Below, piece after piece: positions 20,429 to 29,789 of a stretch of DNA of 64,000 bases. Below the pieces are notes generated by a model that did no database searches, was not told where the DNA came from, and was given only the letters and a program-made list of their open reading frames with translations. How positions within the stretch are numbered: position 1 is the stretch's first letter; each line of letters starts with the position of its first letter. Made by a program: the position numbers and the translations under genes. Source of the stretch: Novosphingobium pentaromativorans US6-1 (GTDB lineage: Bacteria > Pseudomonadota > Alphaproteobacteria > Sphingomonadales > Sphingomonadaceae); assembly GCF_000767465.1 (NCBI RefSeq), contig NZ_CP009291.1, positions 2,187,501-2,251,500 on the forward strand. The letters run 5' to 3'.

Positions 20429-22351
20429 ATGACCGCCAACCCGGCAACGCCCCTCCTCGACACTGTCGATACGCCCGTTGACCTGCGCAAGCTCAAGCCC
20501 GCGCAGCTGCGCCAGCTCGCCGATGAGCTGCGCGAGGAAATGATCTCCGCCGTCGGCCAGACCGGGGGACACTTGGGCTCCGGCCTCGGCGTCGTCGAGC
20601 TGACAGTGGCGCTGCACTACGTCTTCAACACGCCTGAGGACCGGCTGGTCTGGGACGTGGGCCACCAGGCCTATCCGCACAAGATCCTCACCGGGCGGCG
20701 CGACCGTATCCGCACCCTGCGCCAGGGCGGGGGCCTGTCCGGCTTCACCAAGCGCAGCGAGAGCGAATACGATCCGTTCGGCACCGCGCACAGCTCCACC
20801 TCGATCTCGGCGGCGCTGGGCTTTGCCATCGCCAACAAGCTTTCGAACCAGCCGGGCCGCGGGATTGCCGTGATAGGCGATGGCGCGATGAGCGCGGGCA
20901 TGGCCTACGAGGCGATGAACAACGCGCGCGAGGCGGGCAACCGCCTGGTCGTGATCCTCAACGACAACGACATGTCGATCGCGCCGCCGGTCGGCGGGCT
21001 TTCCGCCTATCTCGCGCAGCTCGTTTCCTCGCGTCCGTTCCTCAACATCCGCGATTTCGCGCGCAAGGTTTCGCGCCGCCTGCCCGAAGCGCTGCACCGC
21101 GCCGCGAAGAAGACCGACGAATTCGCCCGCGGCATGGCGATGGGCGGCACCCTGTTCGAGGAACTGGGCTTCTACTATGTCGGCCCGGTCGACGGCCACA
21201 ACCTCGAACAGCTGATCCCGATTCTCGAAAATGTGCGCGATGCCGCCGAGGGCCCGATCCTGATTCACGTCGTGACCAAGAAGGGCAAGGGCTACGCCCC
21301 GGCCGAGGAAGCGGCAGACAAGTATCACGGCGTTCAGAAATTCAATGTCGTCACCGGCGAGCAGGCCAAGGCGCCGGCCGGTCCGCCCAGCTATACCGGC
21401 GTATTTGCCAAGGCCCTGATTGCCGAGGCGAAAGGCGATCCGCGCGTCTGCGCGATCACGGCGGCGATGCCTTCGGGCACCGGGCTCGACAAGTTCGCCA
21501 GCCAGTTCCCCGAGCGCAGCTTCGATGTCGGCATTGCCGAACAGCACGCAGTGACTTTCGCCGCCGGGCTTGCGGCCCAGGGCATGCGTCCGTTCTGCGC
21601 GATCTACTCGACGTTCCTGCAGCGCGCCTTCGACCAGGTCGTGCACGACGTCGCGATCCAGAACCTGCCGGTGCGCTTCGCCATCGACCGTGCCGGCCTC
21701 GTCGGTGCGGACGGCGCAACCCATGCCGGATCGTTCGACGTGACCTATCTGGCCACCCTGCCCAACTTCGTGGTCATGGCCGCCGCCGACGAGGCGGAGC
21801 TGGTGCACATGGTCCACACCGCCGCGCAGCATGACAGCGGCCCGATCGCCTTCCGCTATCCGCGCGGCAACGGCACCGGCGTCGCCCTGCCGGAAAAGCC
21901 GGAAGTGCTGGAGATCGGCAAGGGCCGTATCGTCAGGGAAGGCACCAAGGTCGCCCTGCTTTCGCTCGGCACCCGTCTGGGCGAGGCATTGAAGGCAGCC
22001 GACACGCTGGAAGCCAAGGGCCTGTCGACCACCGTCGCCGACCTGCGTTTCGCCAAGCCGCTCGACAGCGACCTGATCCGCAAGCTGATGCTGAGCCACG
22101 AAGTCGTCGTTACGGTCGAGGAAGGCTCGATCGGCGGCCTGGGCGCCCACGTCCTCACCATGGCGAGCGACGAGGGCCTGACCGACAACGGCCTCAGGAT
22201 CCGTACCATGCGCCTGCCGGATGTGTTCCAGGATCACGACAAGCCCGAGGCGCAGTACGACGAGGCCGGGCTGAACGCCCCCCAGATCGTCGACACCGTG
22301 CTCAAGGCGCTGCGCCACAACAGCGCGGGCGTGAACGAAGCGCGCGCCTGA
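20429..22351 (+). CDS. dxs: 1-deoxy-D-xylulose-5-phosphate synthase
   Basis: This 640-residue ThDP enzyme condenses pyruvate and glyceraldehyde 3-phosphate, the first step of the MEP isoprenoid pathway. GGHLGSGLG is at about 46-54, the ThDP/Mg motif GDGAMSAG at 150-157 and the transketolase-type [14 protein letters not shown] near 373. Length is standard. Often in these bacteria it supplies carotenoid and quinone synthesis. A REP-like region follows. Confidence 0.97.
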   Translation: MTANPATPLLDTVDTPVDLRKLKPAQLRQLADELREEMISAVGQTGGHLGSGLGVVELTVALHYVFNTPEDRLVWDVGHQAYPHKILTGRRDRIRTLRQGGGLSGFTKRSESEYDPFGTAHSSTSISAALGFAIANKLSNQPGRGIAVIGDGAMSAGMAYEAMNNAREAGNRLVVILNDNDMSIAPPVGGLSAYLAQLVSSRPFLNIRDFARKVSRRLPEALHRAAKKTDEFARGMAMGGTLFEELGFYYVGPVDGHNLEQLIPILENVRDAAEGPILIHVVTKKGKGYAPAEEAADKYHGVQKFNVVTGEQAKAPAGPPSYTGVFAKALIAEAKGDPRVCAITAAMPSGTGLDKFASQFPERSFDVGIAEQHAVTFAAGLAAQGMRPFCAIYSTFLQRAFDQVVHDVAIQNLPVRFAIDRAGLVGADGATHAGSFDVTYLATLPNFVVMAAADEAELVHMVHTAAQHDSGPIAFRYPRGNGTGVALPEKPEVLEIGKGRIVREGTKVALLSLGTRLGEALKAADTLEAKGLSTTVADLRFAKPLDSDLIRKLMLSHEVVVTVEEGSIGGLGAHVLTMASDEGLTDNGLRIRTMRLPDVFQDHDKPEAQYDEAGLNAPQIVDTVLKALRHNSAGVNEARA

Positions 22352-22387
22352 GCCGCGCCGCCCCTTACCCCTGTACCGCTGCCCCCC

Positions 22388-22466
22388 TCACCCTGAGGGT
22401 GACGAACTGAGGGTGTCGAAGGGAGGGCACCGTGCGCCCGTGCTTCGACACGCTCGGCATGAGCGG
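22388..22466. repeat. REP-like imperfect palindromic element
   Basis: The stretch holds ACCCTGAGGGT (self-complementary around one base), then TGTCGAAG (22414-22421) inverted as CTTCGACA (22443-22450) and a GCTCGGCATGAGCGG-type tail. These pieces match the common intergenic palindromes of sphingomonads. It lies between convergent dxs and an amidohydrolase gene, where it may also terminate transcription. Confidence 0.6.
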
Positions 22467-22533
22467 ATGAGGCGACCCCCAGAACCATTTATCATTGCGA
22501 GCGGCCACAGGTCGCCCGCCATGCCGAACCGCT

Positions 22534-23859
22534 TTACCAGTCGTAGGCCTTGGGCAGAGACGTCCTGTCGAGGTCCTTGTAGCGTTCCTTCAGGCGGCTC
22601 TGGTGGTTGTCCAGCGGCTGCTTGACGCCGTCGATCCACACTTCCAGCGGGGCCGAGGACAGTTCCAGCGGATCGCCGTCCCAGACCACCACGTCGCCAA
22701 CCGCGCCGGGCGCAAGCACGCCGGCGCGCATGTGGCCGTTGCGGCCGTCCATGCCGCTGATCTCAGCCGGGATCGAAGTGATCGCGGCCAGTGCCTCTCC
22801 CCAGCTCAGGCCTGACGCGCCGGGGATCTTGTTCAGAGCGACAAGATTGCCCGCCTCCTGGGGCGCGTACCGAGGCTGGTTGTCGTTCGCAAGCATGCCG
22901 ATGGCGACCTTTACGCCCGCCAGCTTCATCCGGCCGACGTTGGACTGAGTGGCGGCGATGCGGTCGAACTGGGCCGGCAGGTCGTTCAGCGCCGTGGCAA
23001 TCACCGGCACGCCTGCCGCCGCGATCTCGTTGGCGACGAGCCAGCCCTCGCTCGCGCCGACCAGCACGAGATCGAGCTTGGGAAACTCGCGCTTCAAGGA
23101 CAGCACCGAACGGATGTCGGCAGCGCGTTCCACTTCGACGTAGAGCGGCTGGGTCCCGGCGATGACCGGCCCCAAGGCGGCGGCATCGGCGCGCGTCAAC
23201 ATCGCGTCGGACTGGCGGTCCGCGCCCTGTGCCATGGCCGCCACATCCCTCGCCTCGCGCAGGGCATTGCGCAAGGCGACATGCGCTGCGACGCGGCTGC
23301 CACCGGCGAGCTTCGCCCCGCCCTCGCCCAGAGCGACGACCTGGAAGGCCCGCGCCTTCGTCACTGCCTCGGGATCGGCACCAAGATCGATCAGTGCACC
23401 TTGTCCGGCGAAGATCGAATTGCCGTTGAACGGCGTCACGCTGGCCCGCGTCACCCCGCCTTCGCGGCTGACCGCGATGTGCTCGTTCGCCGGATTGATC
23501 GCCGGGGCCACGTCGAGCGCGGCGTTGAAGGGCGCCTGATCGGATCCGCGGTCATCGCTCTCGCTCACTTCCTGAACATCGAACAGGCCAAGGTCGGTGT
23601 AAGTCGCGAAGATACCCGGCGTAACCCATTTGCCACTGCCGTCGATCGCCTCGACGCCCGCCGGCACGGTGACGCCCGCCCCTGCGGCAATGACCTTGCC
23701 GCCGCGAACGACGACAGTGCCGCCCTCGATGGGCGCACTGCCGTCGCCGATGGCAAGAGTGGCATTGGTGATGGCAAAATCCTGCGCAGACGCGAGCGAA
23801 GGCAGGCCCAGCGCGGCGACACCGGCAAGAGCAGCGGCGACCGTGGAGAGGCGCTTCAT
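22534..23859 (-). CDS. Secreted amidohydrolase-like protein lacking the metal-binding HxH
   Basis: The 441-residue protein has a signal peptide (MKRLSTVAAALAGVAALG to about SAQ) and the amidohydrolase fold pattern (composite beta-sandwich start, VTPGIF, then barrel segments, and a C-terminal GDVVVWDGDPLE). The position of the metal HxH, normally VTPGLIDAHTH, reads VTPGIFATYTD, so both histidines are replaced. The usual late catalytic Asp is also not evident (the matching region reads AIGMLANDNQP). It overlaps the preceding, apparently intact amidohydrolase by 4 bases. It may be a non-catalytic partner. Confidence 0.82.
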   Translation of the reverse strand: MKRLSTVAAALAGVAALGLPSLASAQDFAITNATLAIGDGSAPIEGGTVVVRGGKVIAAGAGVTVPAGVEAIDGSGKWVTPGIFATYTDLGLFDVQEVSESDDRGSDQAPFNAALDVAPAINPANEHIAVSREGGVTRASVTPFNGNSIFAGQGALIDLGADPEAVTKARAFQVVALGEGGAKLAGGSRVAAHVALRNALREARDVAAMAQGADRQSDAMLTRADAAALGPVIAGTQPLYVEVERAADIRSVLSLKREFPKLDLVLVGASEGWLVANEIAAAGVPVIATALNDLPAQFDRIAATQSNVGRMKLAGVKVAIGMLANDNQPRYAPQEAGNLVALNKIPGASGLSWGEALAAITSIPAEISGMDGRNGHMRAGVLAPGAVGDVVVWDGDPLELSSAPLEVWIDGVKQPLDNHQSRLKERYKDLDRTSLPKAYDW

Positions 23860-25241
23860 TTCACATCTCCTTCGCCGGGCTGGCCCAATTCGAAGTCGCT
23901 CACCGGGCGCCGCTTGGGATCGAGTGCATCGTACATCAGCGCGCCGTCGATCCAGACTTTCTCAGGCCGGGTGTAGACCGAGAGCGGATTGCCGTTCCAC
24001 AGCACAACGTCGGCCATCTTGCCGGTTTCGAGGCTGCCGGTGCGGTCGGCAACGCCCATCGCCTTGGCCGGGTTGTAGGTGAACCAGCTCACCACCTCGG
24101 CATCGGGAATGTCGATGCCGATGCGCCGGCCGTCCGCCTGCGCCTTGGCCGCTTCCTGGTTGAGGCGCTGGATGCCGTTTGCACTGTCGGAGTGGATGAT
24201 CACGCATACGCCTTGCTTCTGCAGCAGGGCTGCATTCTCCGGGATGGCGTCGTAGGCTTCCATCTTGAAGCCGTACCAGTCGGCCCAGACGGCGGCGCAG
24301 ATGTCGTTCTGCTTGAGCAGGTCGCCGATCTTGTAGGCCTCCACAGCGTGGTGGAACGCGGCGACCTTGTATCCCATCTCCTTGGCCATATCGATCACCA
24401 GCGCCATCTCGTCGGCACGGTAGCAGTGGTTCTGCACGAGGATATCGCCGTCGAGCACGCCGACCAGAGTCTCGTTGGCAAGGTCGCGGTCGCGCTCCTC
24501 GTCCTTCGCGTATTTCTTGGCATCGAGCCAGGTCTGCCGGTCGACCGCGAAATTGCCCATGCGGGTCGAGGGTTTCTGGCCCTTCGATCCATAGACGCGC
24601 TTCGGATTCTCGCCGCAGGCCATTTTCAGCGAATAGGGCGCGCCGGGGAACTTCATTCCCTGCACCGTCAGGCTCGGCACGTTCTTGAGCGTGACCGAAC
24701 GCCCGCCCATGAGATTGGCCGAGCCGGGCAGGACCATCAGCGAGGTAACCCCGCCATTGGTGAGGGCGCGGGTGAAACCGGGGTCCTGCGGCCATACCGA
24801 GTGCTCGGCCCAGACTTCGGGCGTGGTCGGGCTGGTCGCCTCGTTGCCGTCGGCCAGGGCATCGACGGAGGGCGAAGGATAGTCGCCCAGATGCGAATGC
24901 GCGTCGATCACGCCGGGAGTGACGAACTTGCCCGCGGCATCGATGCGCGTGTAGCCATCCGGCACAGCGAGATCGGACCCGCCCACGGCGACGAGCTTGC
25001 CGTTCTCGAACAGCAGCGTGCCGTTGTCGATGCGCCCGCCGCGCCCGTCATAGACCGTCGCGCCGACCAGTGCCGTGGGCCTGCCGGGGTAGGGTTTGTA
25101 GGTCGAAGGATAGGGCGTCTCGGCTACCGCTTCCTTATCCTTGTCCTTCTTCCTGGCCAGCGCGTCGCCGCTGGGCAGCGCGAGGGCGAGGCCCAGCGCA
25201 AGGGCGCCGGTCCATTGCCGCAATGCGGGCGGTACTTTCAT
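23856..25241 (-). CDS. Secreted imidazolonepropionase-type amidohydrolase
   Basis: The 461-residue protein begins with a signal peptide (MKVPPALRQWTGALALGLAL, cleaved near ALA) followed by a Lys/Asp-rich linker. The metal site appears intact: DAHSHLG after TPGVI, later His residues in QNHCY and AAFHHAVE, and IHSDSANG near the end for the catalytic Asp. It should be a periplasmic metal-dependent hydrolase, perhaps of a cyclic amide or peptide. The start at 25241 follows AGGGG; the frame runs on upstream into the terminator and transporter gene. It is coupled to the following degenerate paralogue. Confidence 0.87.
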   Translation of the reverse strand: MKVPPALRQWTGALALGLALALPSGDALARKKDKDKEAVAETPYPSTYKPYPGRPTALVGATVYDGRGGRIDNGTLLFENGKLVAVGGSDLAVPDGYTRIDAAGKFVTPGVIDAHSHLGDYPSPSVDALADGNEATSPTTPEVWAEHSVWPQDPGFTRALTNGGVTSLMVLPGSANLMGGRSVTLKNVPSLTVQGMKFPGAPYSLKMACGENPKRVYGSKGQKPSTRMGNFAVDRQTWLDAKKYAKDEERDRDLANETLVGVLDGDILVQNHCYRADEMALVIDMAKEMGYKVAAFHHAVEAYKIGDLLKQNDICAAVWADWYGFKMEAYDAIPENAALLQKQGVCVIIHSDSANGIQRLNQEAAKAQADGRRIGIDIPDAEVVSWFTYNPAKAMGVADRTGSLETGKMADVVLWNGNPLSVYTRPEKVWIDGALMYDALDPKRRPVSDFELGQPGEGDVK

Positions 25242-25261
25242 GACAAAACCCCTGTTCACCC

Positions 25262-25294
25262 AAAAAAGCGGCCCGGGCGTTTCCACCCGGGCCG
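25262..25294 (-). terminator. Terminator between the POT transporter and amidohydrolase genes
   Basis: Read on the minus strand, CGGCCCGGG and CCCGGGCCG form a stem over a short loop, followed by a run of six T. It sits 16 bases after the POT gene stop and ends only about 20 bases before the amidohydrolase start codon. That leaves no room for a separate promoter after it. Confidence 0.85.
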
Positions 25295-25309
25295 TCGCAT
25301 TCCTGTCGT

Positions 25310-26965
25310 TCAGGTCGGCCGGTTTTCCGGGTGCATCCCGGCTTCCTGCGCCTCGAGCCCGACTTCGCCTTGCCCGACCAGACCATCGCCATGATCGCGG
25401 TCTTCCAGCGTATCGAGATGCATCCAGCGCTTCACGATCGGAGAAAGGAGCAGGACGACGATGGCAATGCCGATCGTAACCCAGCCAATCTTGCTGTAGA
25501 TCGCCAGCGTGAGGTCCTTCGACATCTCGCCGCTTTCGCCGCCGGTCGCCTCGCCGATCCGTCCGGCCACGAAGTTGCCGACCGCGGTCATGTAGAACCA
25601 TGCGCCCATGATGAAGCTGCCCAGATGCGCCGGTGCCAGCCGCGTCATGGCCGAGAGGCCGACGGGCGAGAGGCACAGTTCGCCGGTGGTGTGCAGCAGG
25701 TAGATGAGGAAGACGAAGACGACCGAGGTCATCACCGCCGGATCGCCGGTGCCCGCGCCCCAGACGAAGACGAGGAAGCCAAGGCCGACCTGGATCAGCG
25801 CAAGGCCGAACTTGGCCGGGGCCGAAGGCTCGAGCCCGCGCTTGGCGAGGATCTGCCAGAGACCGGCGAAGAGCGGCGCGAAGAGCACGATGTAGATCGG
25901 ATTGATCGACTGGAACAGGCTGGTCGGGACGCCGCCCCGATCGACGTACTTGTCGGTGTAGAGGCTGAGCGATCCGCCCGCCTGCTCGAACAGGCCCCAG
26001 AACACGGGGTTCAGCGCGATCAGGAAAAGGATCGCGAAGATCCGCTCACGCGGTTCCTTGGGCAGCTTGAAGGCTTCGTAGAGCGTATATGCGAGCATCG
26101 CGACGCCGGTGATGATCAGCAGGTTCTGGATCACGTCGACGTACTGGATCAGGAACCAGATCACCGCGACTGCGGCAATGCCGGTACCGTAGAGCTTGAA
26201 CTCGTTGTTCTTCTGCAGCGGCCTGGGCGGCTCGCCCTGCCCCAGCAGCGCCGGTTTGCCGACAACGAAGATGATCAGGCCCAGCACCATGCCGATGCCG
26301 GCCAGGCCGAAGCCCCAGGACCAGCCGATCGTCTCGCCCAGGTAGCCGACGAGGATCGTGCCGAGCGCGGCGCCGACGTTCACGCCCATGTAGAAGATCG
26401 TGTAGGCCGAATCCCGCCTCGCATCGGTCATCTTGTAGAGCTGGCCGACGATCACCGAGATATTCGCCTTGAGGAAGCCTGAGCCGACGATGATCAGCGA
26501 CAGCGCCAGCCAGAACACGTTGATCGCCGGATCCGCCTGTTTGACGGCCGGATCGGCAACGCCCTGCATGCCTTCCCAGGCCATGAACAGGTGGCCGAGC
26601 GCCAGGACGACGCCGCCGAACAGCACCGCCTTGCGCTGGCCGAGCCAGCGGTCGGCGAGGTAACCGCCCAGAACCGGGGTAATATAGACAAGGCTGGTAT
26701 AGCCCCCGTAGATCAGCGAGGCGTCGCCGTCGTTGAACAGCCAGAACTTCGTCAGATAGAGGATCAGCAGCGCGCGCATGCCGTAGTAGGAAAAGCGCTC
26801 CCACATCTCGGCATAGAACAGCACGAACAGGCCCCGGGGGTGGCCGACGAATTCCTCGCTCTTGCGCGTGGCGATGAGGCCGCCGATGGCGAGCGTAGCG
26901 AACAGGGCCAGTGCAGCGATTGCCGCAATCCAGTCACCCTCGTTCCAGTTTGTTATGTCCTTCAT
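25310..26965 (-). CDS. POT/PTR-family proton-coupled oligopeptide transporter
   Basis: This 551-residue MFS protein has about 12-14 membrane spans. The POT signature region reads GGYLADRWLGQRKAVLFGG, preceded by the conserved FYAEMWERFSYYGMRALL segment with the ExxER-type proton-coupling residues. It imports di- and tripeptides. Its position before two secreted amidohydrolases suggests a peptide or cyclic amide use module: hydrolysis in the periplasm, uptake here. Confidence 0.93.
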   Translation of the reverse strand: MKDITNWNEGDWIAAIAALALFATLAIGGLIATRKSEEFVGHPRGLFVLFYAEMWERFSYYGMRALLILYLTKFWLFNDGDASLIYGGYTSLVYITPVLGGYLADRWLGQRKAVLFGGVVLALGHLFMAWEGMQGVADPAVKQADPAINVFWLALSLIIVGSGFLKANISVIVGQLYKMTDARRDSAYTIFYMGVNVGAALGTILVGYLGETIGWSWGFGLAGIGMVLGLIIFVVGKPALLGQGEPPRPLQKNNEFKLYGTGIAAVAVIWFLIQYVDVIQNLLIITGVAMLAYTLYEAFKLPKEPRERIFAILFLIALNPVFWGLFEQAGGSLSLYTDKYVDRGGVPTSLFQSINPIYIVLFAPLFAGLWQILAKRGLEPSAPAKFGLALIQVGLGFLVFVWGAGTGDPAVMTSVVFVFLIYLLHTTGELCLSPVGLSAMTRLAPAHLGSFIMGAWFYMTAVGNFVAGRIGEATGGESGEMSKDLTLAIYSKIGWVTIGIAIVVLLLSPIVKRWMHLDTLEDRDHGDGLVGQGEVGLEAQEAGMHPENRPT

Positions 26966-27223
26966 GCGACCTCTTGTGGCCTTTCCTTGACGGCAGAGAA
27001 GGTATGAAGGGGGGCAAGGTAGCGGACAAAACGAGGGTGTAAATGGGGGGCGCCCGCGACAGGGCCTGCGCCACCCTGTGCTTTAGGGTGCATTCCAAGG
27101 GATTACTGCTAAGCCATTGCGCATAAAGCCGTGGAATGGCATTTTCTCTTTTCGCAATCGGCAAAGTTCACGAAATTTTGTGATTCGCCCAAGCCATGAA
27201 GATTTTTTTGGGGGGACGTTGAA

Positions 27224-27505
27224 ATGATCAGGTCGGAACTGCTGCAGGCCTTGGCCAAGGACAATCCCGAATTGCGAAGCGAAGACGTCGAGCGCGCGCT
27301 CGATACCTTCTTCGACGAGATCGCGCAGCGCCTTGCCGATGGCGGCCGCGTCGAACTGCGCGGCTTCGGCGCCTTTTCCACTCGCCACCGTGACAGCCGC
27401 AAGGGCCGCAACCCGCGCACCGGCGAAACCGTGGAAGTTCCCGAGAAGAAGGTGCCGTATTTCAAGCCCGGCAAGGAAATGCGCGCGAAGCTGAACGTCA
27501 GCTAA
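27224..27505 (+). CDS. ihfB: Integration host factor subunit beta
   Basis: The 93-residue HU/IHF-family protein has the DNA-minor-groove arm region [22 protein letters not shown] and ends in [12 protein letters not shown], typical of IHF-beta. IHF bends DNA at specific sites as a heterodimer with IHF-alpha. A strong purine-rich GGGGGGACG stretch precedes the ATG. The 258 bases upstream carry its promoter and that of the divergent POT gene. Confidence 0.94.
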   Translation: MIRSELLQALAKDNPELRSEDVERALDTFFDEIAQRLADGGRVELRGFGAFSTRHRDSRKGRNPRTGETVEVPEKKVPYFKPGKEMRAKLNVS

Positions 27506-27519
27506 GGCGCGCACGGGCG

Positions 27520-27562
27520 CACTTCGACGGGCCTGTCATCCCCCGCAGGCCGAGCCCGTCGA
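27520..27562. repeat. Inverted repeat of the CTTCGAC type
   Basis: CTTCGACGGGC (27520-27530) is inverted as GCCCGTCGAAG (27552-27562), with inner CTG/CAG pairing. It lies between convergent ihfB and the beta-helix gene and shares its CTTCGAC core with the element near 22.4 kb. A REP-type or terminator role is possible. Confidence 0.6.
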
Positions 27563-27615
27563 AGCTAACCCCTTGCTCCCTTGCCGAATACCGCGCTCAC
27601 GCCCCGATCCAGCGC

Positions 27616-28677
27616 TCACGCATAATCGCGCGCGACGCGGATTTTCTGCTGGCTGCGTTCGGGAACCCACTTGATGGTTGGCGCAGGACGCCCCTTGTCC
27701 ACCTGGATCAATGCCGCGCCCGGCGCATCGATATCAGCATTGTAGATGGTCACAGTCGCCGGCACGCTCGACTGGAAGTAGAGGACAGGCGCCTTGTTGG
27801 TCGCTCCTGCACGAACCACCGGACTGTCAAGCACGTAGTTCGGGCCGCTTCCTCCCACGAACGAGAAATGCCCGATCCAGCCGGTGCCGCCGCGCTTCAC
27901 CGGATTCTCGCTGCGGCAGTTCTTGAGCGTGCCGCTGTTCCAGAGCCGGTAGTTGAGCTTGTTCCCGCTGGCGAAGCAGCCTTCCATGTAGACGTCCTGC
28001 GACTTGGTATCGAAGCCGCCATCGCTCGACCCGGTCGCCACGCAGGAATAATAGCGGATCTTGCTGTTTCCGCGCTCGTCCGAGAATCCGTCGCCATTCC
28101 AGTACTTGTCCGAAGGGCGCTGGGTTTCGCAGAAATCGTGCGCCTCGACGCGGCGATAGACGATGTCGTGCGCTTCATCGTCGAGCGCGAAGCCGACGCA
28201 GTAATTCGCGCATTCGCCATTGCCGCGCGCGACGACGTCCTCGATCAGCCCGCGCGTCGAACCGTAGCGGATTCGCATGAAATTGCGGGCCAGCCGGGCG
28301 GCATTCACCCGCCGGACGGTAAAGTCGCTGACCGGGGCAGGCACATCGGGATGGTTCCACGACCAGTTCTCGATGAAGCGGTACATGTTGGCGACCTGGC
28401 AATCCTCAACCGTGACATTCTGCGTCGTCGTGTGGAACAAGCGAATCGCGCCATTGCCGAGGTCGAGAAAGTAGCAGTTGCGAATCAGCGTGTTGCTTTC
28501 CGCTTTTATCGCCGTGCCGCCATCGGTGCCCGAACCGCCGGGCGAACGCGTGCCCCGGAACGTGCGGCCGTCAATGATGGTGAGGCCCGAGGTCTGTGCC
28601 TGTAGCAGCGAAGGCCTCAGAACGATACCGGCGGCGGCGGTTCCGATCAGTCCACGGCGCGTGATCAGTCCAGTCAT
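27616..28677 (-). CDS. Exported right-handed beta-helix protein
   Basis: The 353-residue protein starts with a Tat-like signal (TRRGLIGTAAAGIVL, to about LLQAQ). The body shows the repeating short beta-strand pattern of right-handed parallel beta-helices (for example NTLIRNCYF, NVTVEDCQV, DFTVRRVNA). Such folds occur in polysaccharide lyases and pectate-lyase-like surface proteins. I recognise no catalytic signature. The start at 28677 has AAGGA about nine bases upstream. It stands alone; the 226 bases upstream to the tRNA are AT-rich in part. Confidence 0.75.
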   Translation of the reverse strand: MTGLITRRGLIGTAAAGIVLRPSLLQAQTSGLTIIDGRTFRGTRSPGGSGTDGGTAIKAESNTLIRNCYFLDLGNGAIRLFHTTTQNVTVEDCQVANMYRFIENWSWNHPDVPAPVSDFTVRRVNAARLARNFMRIRYGSTRGLIEDVVARGNGECANYCVGFALDDEAHDIVYRRVEAHDFCETQRPSDKYWNGDGFSDERGNSKIRYYSCVATGSSDGGFDTKSQDVYMEGCFASGNKLNYRLWNSGTLKNCRSENPVKRGGTGWIGHFSFVGGSGPNYVLDSPVVRAGATNKAPVLYFQSSVPATVTIYNADIDAPGAALIQVDKGRPAPTIKWVPERSQQKIRVARDYA

Positions 28678-28903
28678 GCAGTTCCATCCTTTCGTTACGA
28701 CGAGAGGGCGGGGGGGGCATGCCGAGACCTGCACACAGCACGTTGATATATCTTTAAGTTTGGACCTTATGTTGCAATTAACCCTACATCACCGAAAGCT
28801 CGCGAGACCGCGCTTTGCGGCTGCGCCGGCAAAACCTGGGCGACTGCTGCAGGCGGATTGCGCAGCGCCGCGCAGCCAGCTAGGAGCCATGATCCTGCGA
28901 CGT

Positions 28904-28988
28904 GCGGACGTGGCGGAATGGTAGACGCTGCGGACTTAAAATCCGCTTGGGTATCCCAGTGCGGGTTCGAGTCCCGCCGTCCGCACCA
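28904..28988 (+). tRNA. tRNA-Leu (anticodon TAA)
   Basis: The sequence folds as a type II tRNA: acceptor stem GCGGACG/CGTCCGC, anticodon stem GCGGA/TCCGC around loop CTTAAAA (anticodon TAA at 28937-28939), a variable arm TTGGGTATCCCA, T arm GCGGG-TTCGAGT-CCCGC, and an encoded CCA. It reads the UUA and UUG leucine codons. No integrase or attachment-site duplication is visible beside it. Confidence 0.97.
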
Positions 28989-29138
28989 CAAAGTCAGCTA
29001 CGTAAGCGCACTCATACCGGCATTTACCGGATTGAAACCATGCGAAGGCGATAAACCCGGACTGCAATTGACTTCGGCAATGCAGATCGTAGCAACTGGT
29101 GTCGCCAGAGCGCGAGTACCATGGGGGGTACGCTCGCA

Positions 29139-29768
29139 ATGAAATACCCGGGAATTCTGTCCGAGCCCGAGGCAGGTCAAATCGACGACTACAACGAAAA
29201 GCGCGTTCAGCCGCGCTTTGCGCTCATGTTGCGCAGCGCCAAGCTCGTCGGCCCCAGCGGGGAATTTCTCTGCATCGTCAGGGACGTTTCCGAAAGCGGC
29301 GCCAAGCTGAAGACCTTTCATCCGGTCATCAACGACGAGCCACTGGCGCTCGAGATCGCCACCGGCGAACGCTTCGGTATCGAGAAAGTCTGGGAAAGGG
29401 ACGGCGAAGCCGGCGTCCGCTTCCTCGATTCGGTCGACATCATGCGTTTCATCGCTGAAGCAGGCCCCTTCCCCAAGCGTCCGGTCCGGATCAGGGTCAA
29501 CCACGATGTGACCCTCGCCTTCGCCGGGACGACTGCCCCGGCAACGGTCTGCGACCTGTCGCGCCAGGGCGCGCGCATCGAAACCCCGCAGCATCTGGCG
29601 ATCGGCCAGACGATCCGGATCAGCGGAGACCACCTTCCCGAGTTCGAAGCCACCGTGTGCTGGCGCAAACATCCCGCCTATGGCCTGGTCTTCCGCCAGC
29701 TCATGAGCATGGATGAACTGGCCCAGCGCGTCTATCGCATGCAGCTTCAGGGACCTGCGGCGGCCTGA
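29139..29768 (+). CDS. Protein with two PilZ domains
   Basis: The roughly 209-residue protein has two tandem PilZ-like domains. The first carries KRVQPRF (RxxxR) and VRDVSESGAK; the second VCDLSRQGARIE. It is probably a c-di-GMP-responsive protein. Start at 29139 (MKYPG) is chosen with GGGGGG upstream; an ATG at 29121 is an alternative. It is the second of three PilZ genes in this window. Confidence 0.82.
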   Translation: MKYPGILSEPEAGQIDDYNEKRVQPRFALMLRSAKLVGPSGEFLCIVRDVSESGAKLKTFHPVINDEPLALEIATGERFGIEKVWERDGEAGVRFLDSVDIMRFIAEAGPFPKRPVRIRVNHDVTLAFAGTTAPATVCDLSRQGARIETPQHLAIGQTIRISGDHLPEFEATVCWRKHPAYGLVFRQLMSMDELAQRVYRMQLQGPAAA

Positions 29769-29789
29769 GCGGATCGGCCTGACAGGGAA

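Noticed and set aside
20126..22318. Minus-strand frame of about 730 codons over dxs
   Set aside because: Same artefact; dxs motifs are all on the plus strand.
28904..28988. tRNA-Leu as an integration site
   Set aside because: No integrase, no repeated 3' tRNA end and no change in gene type on either side.
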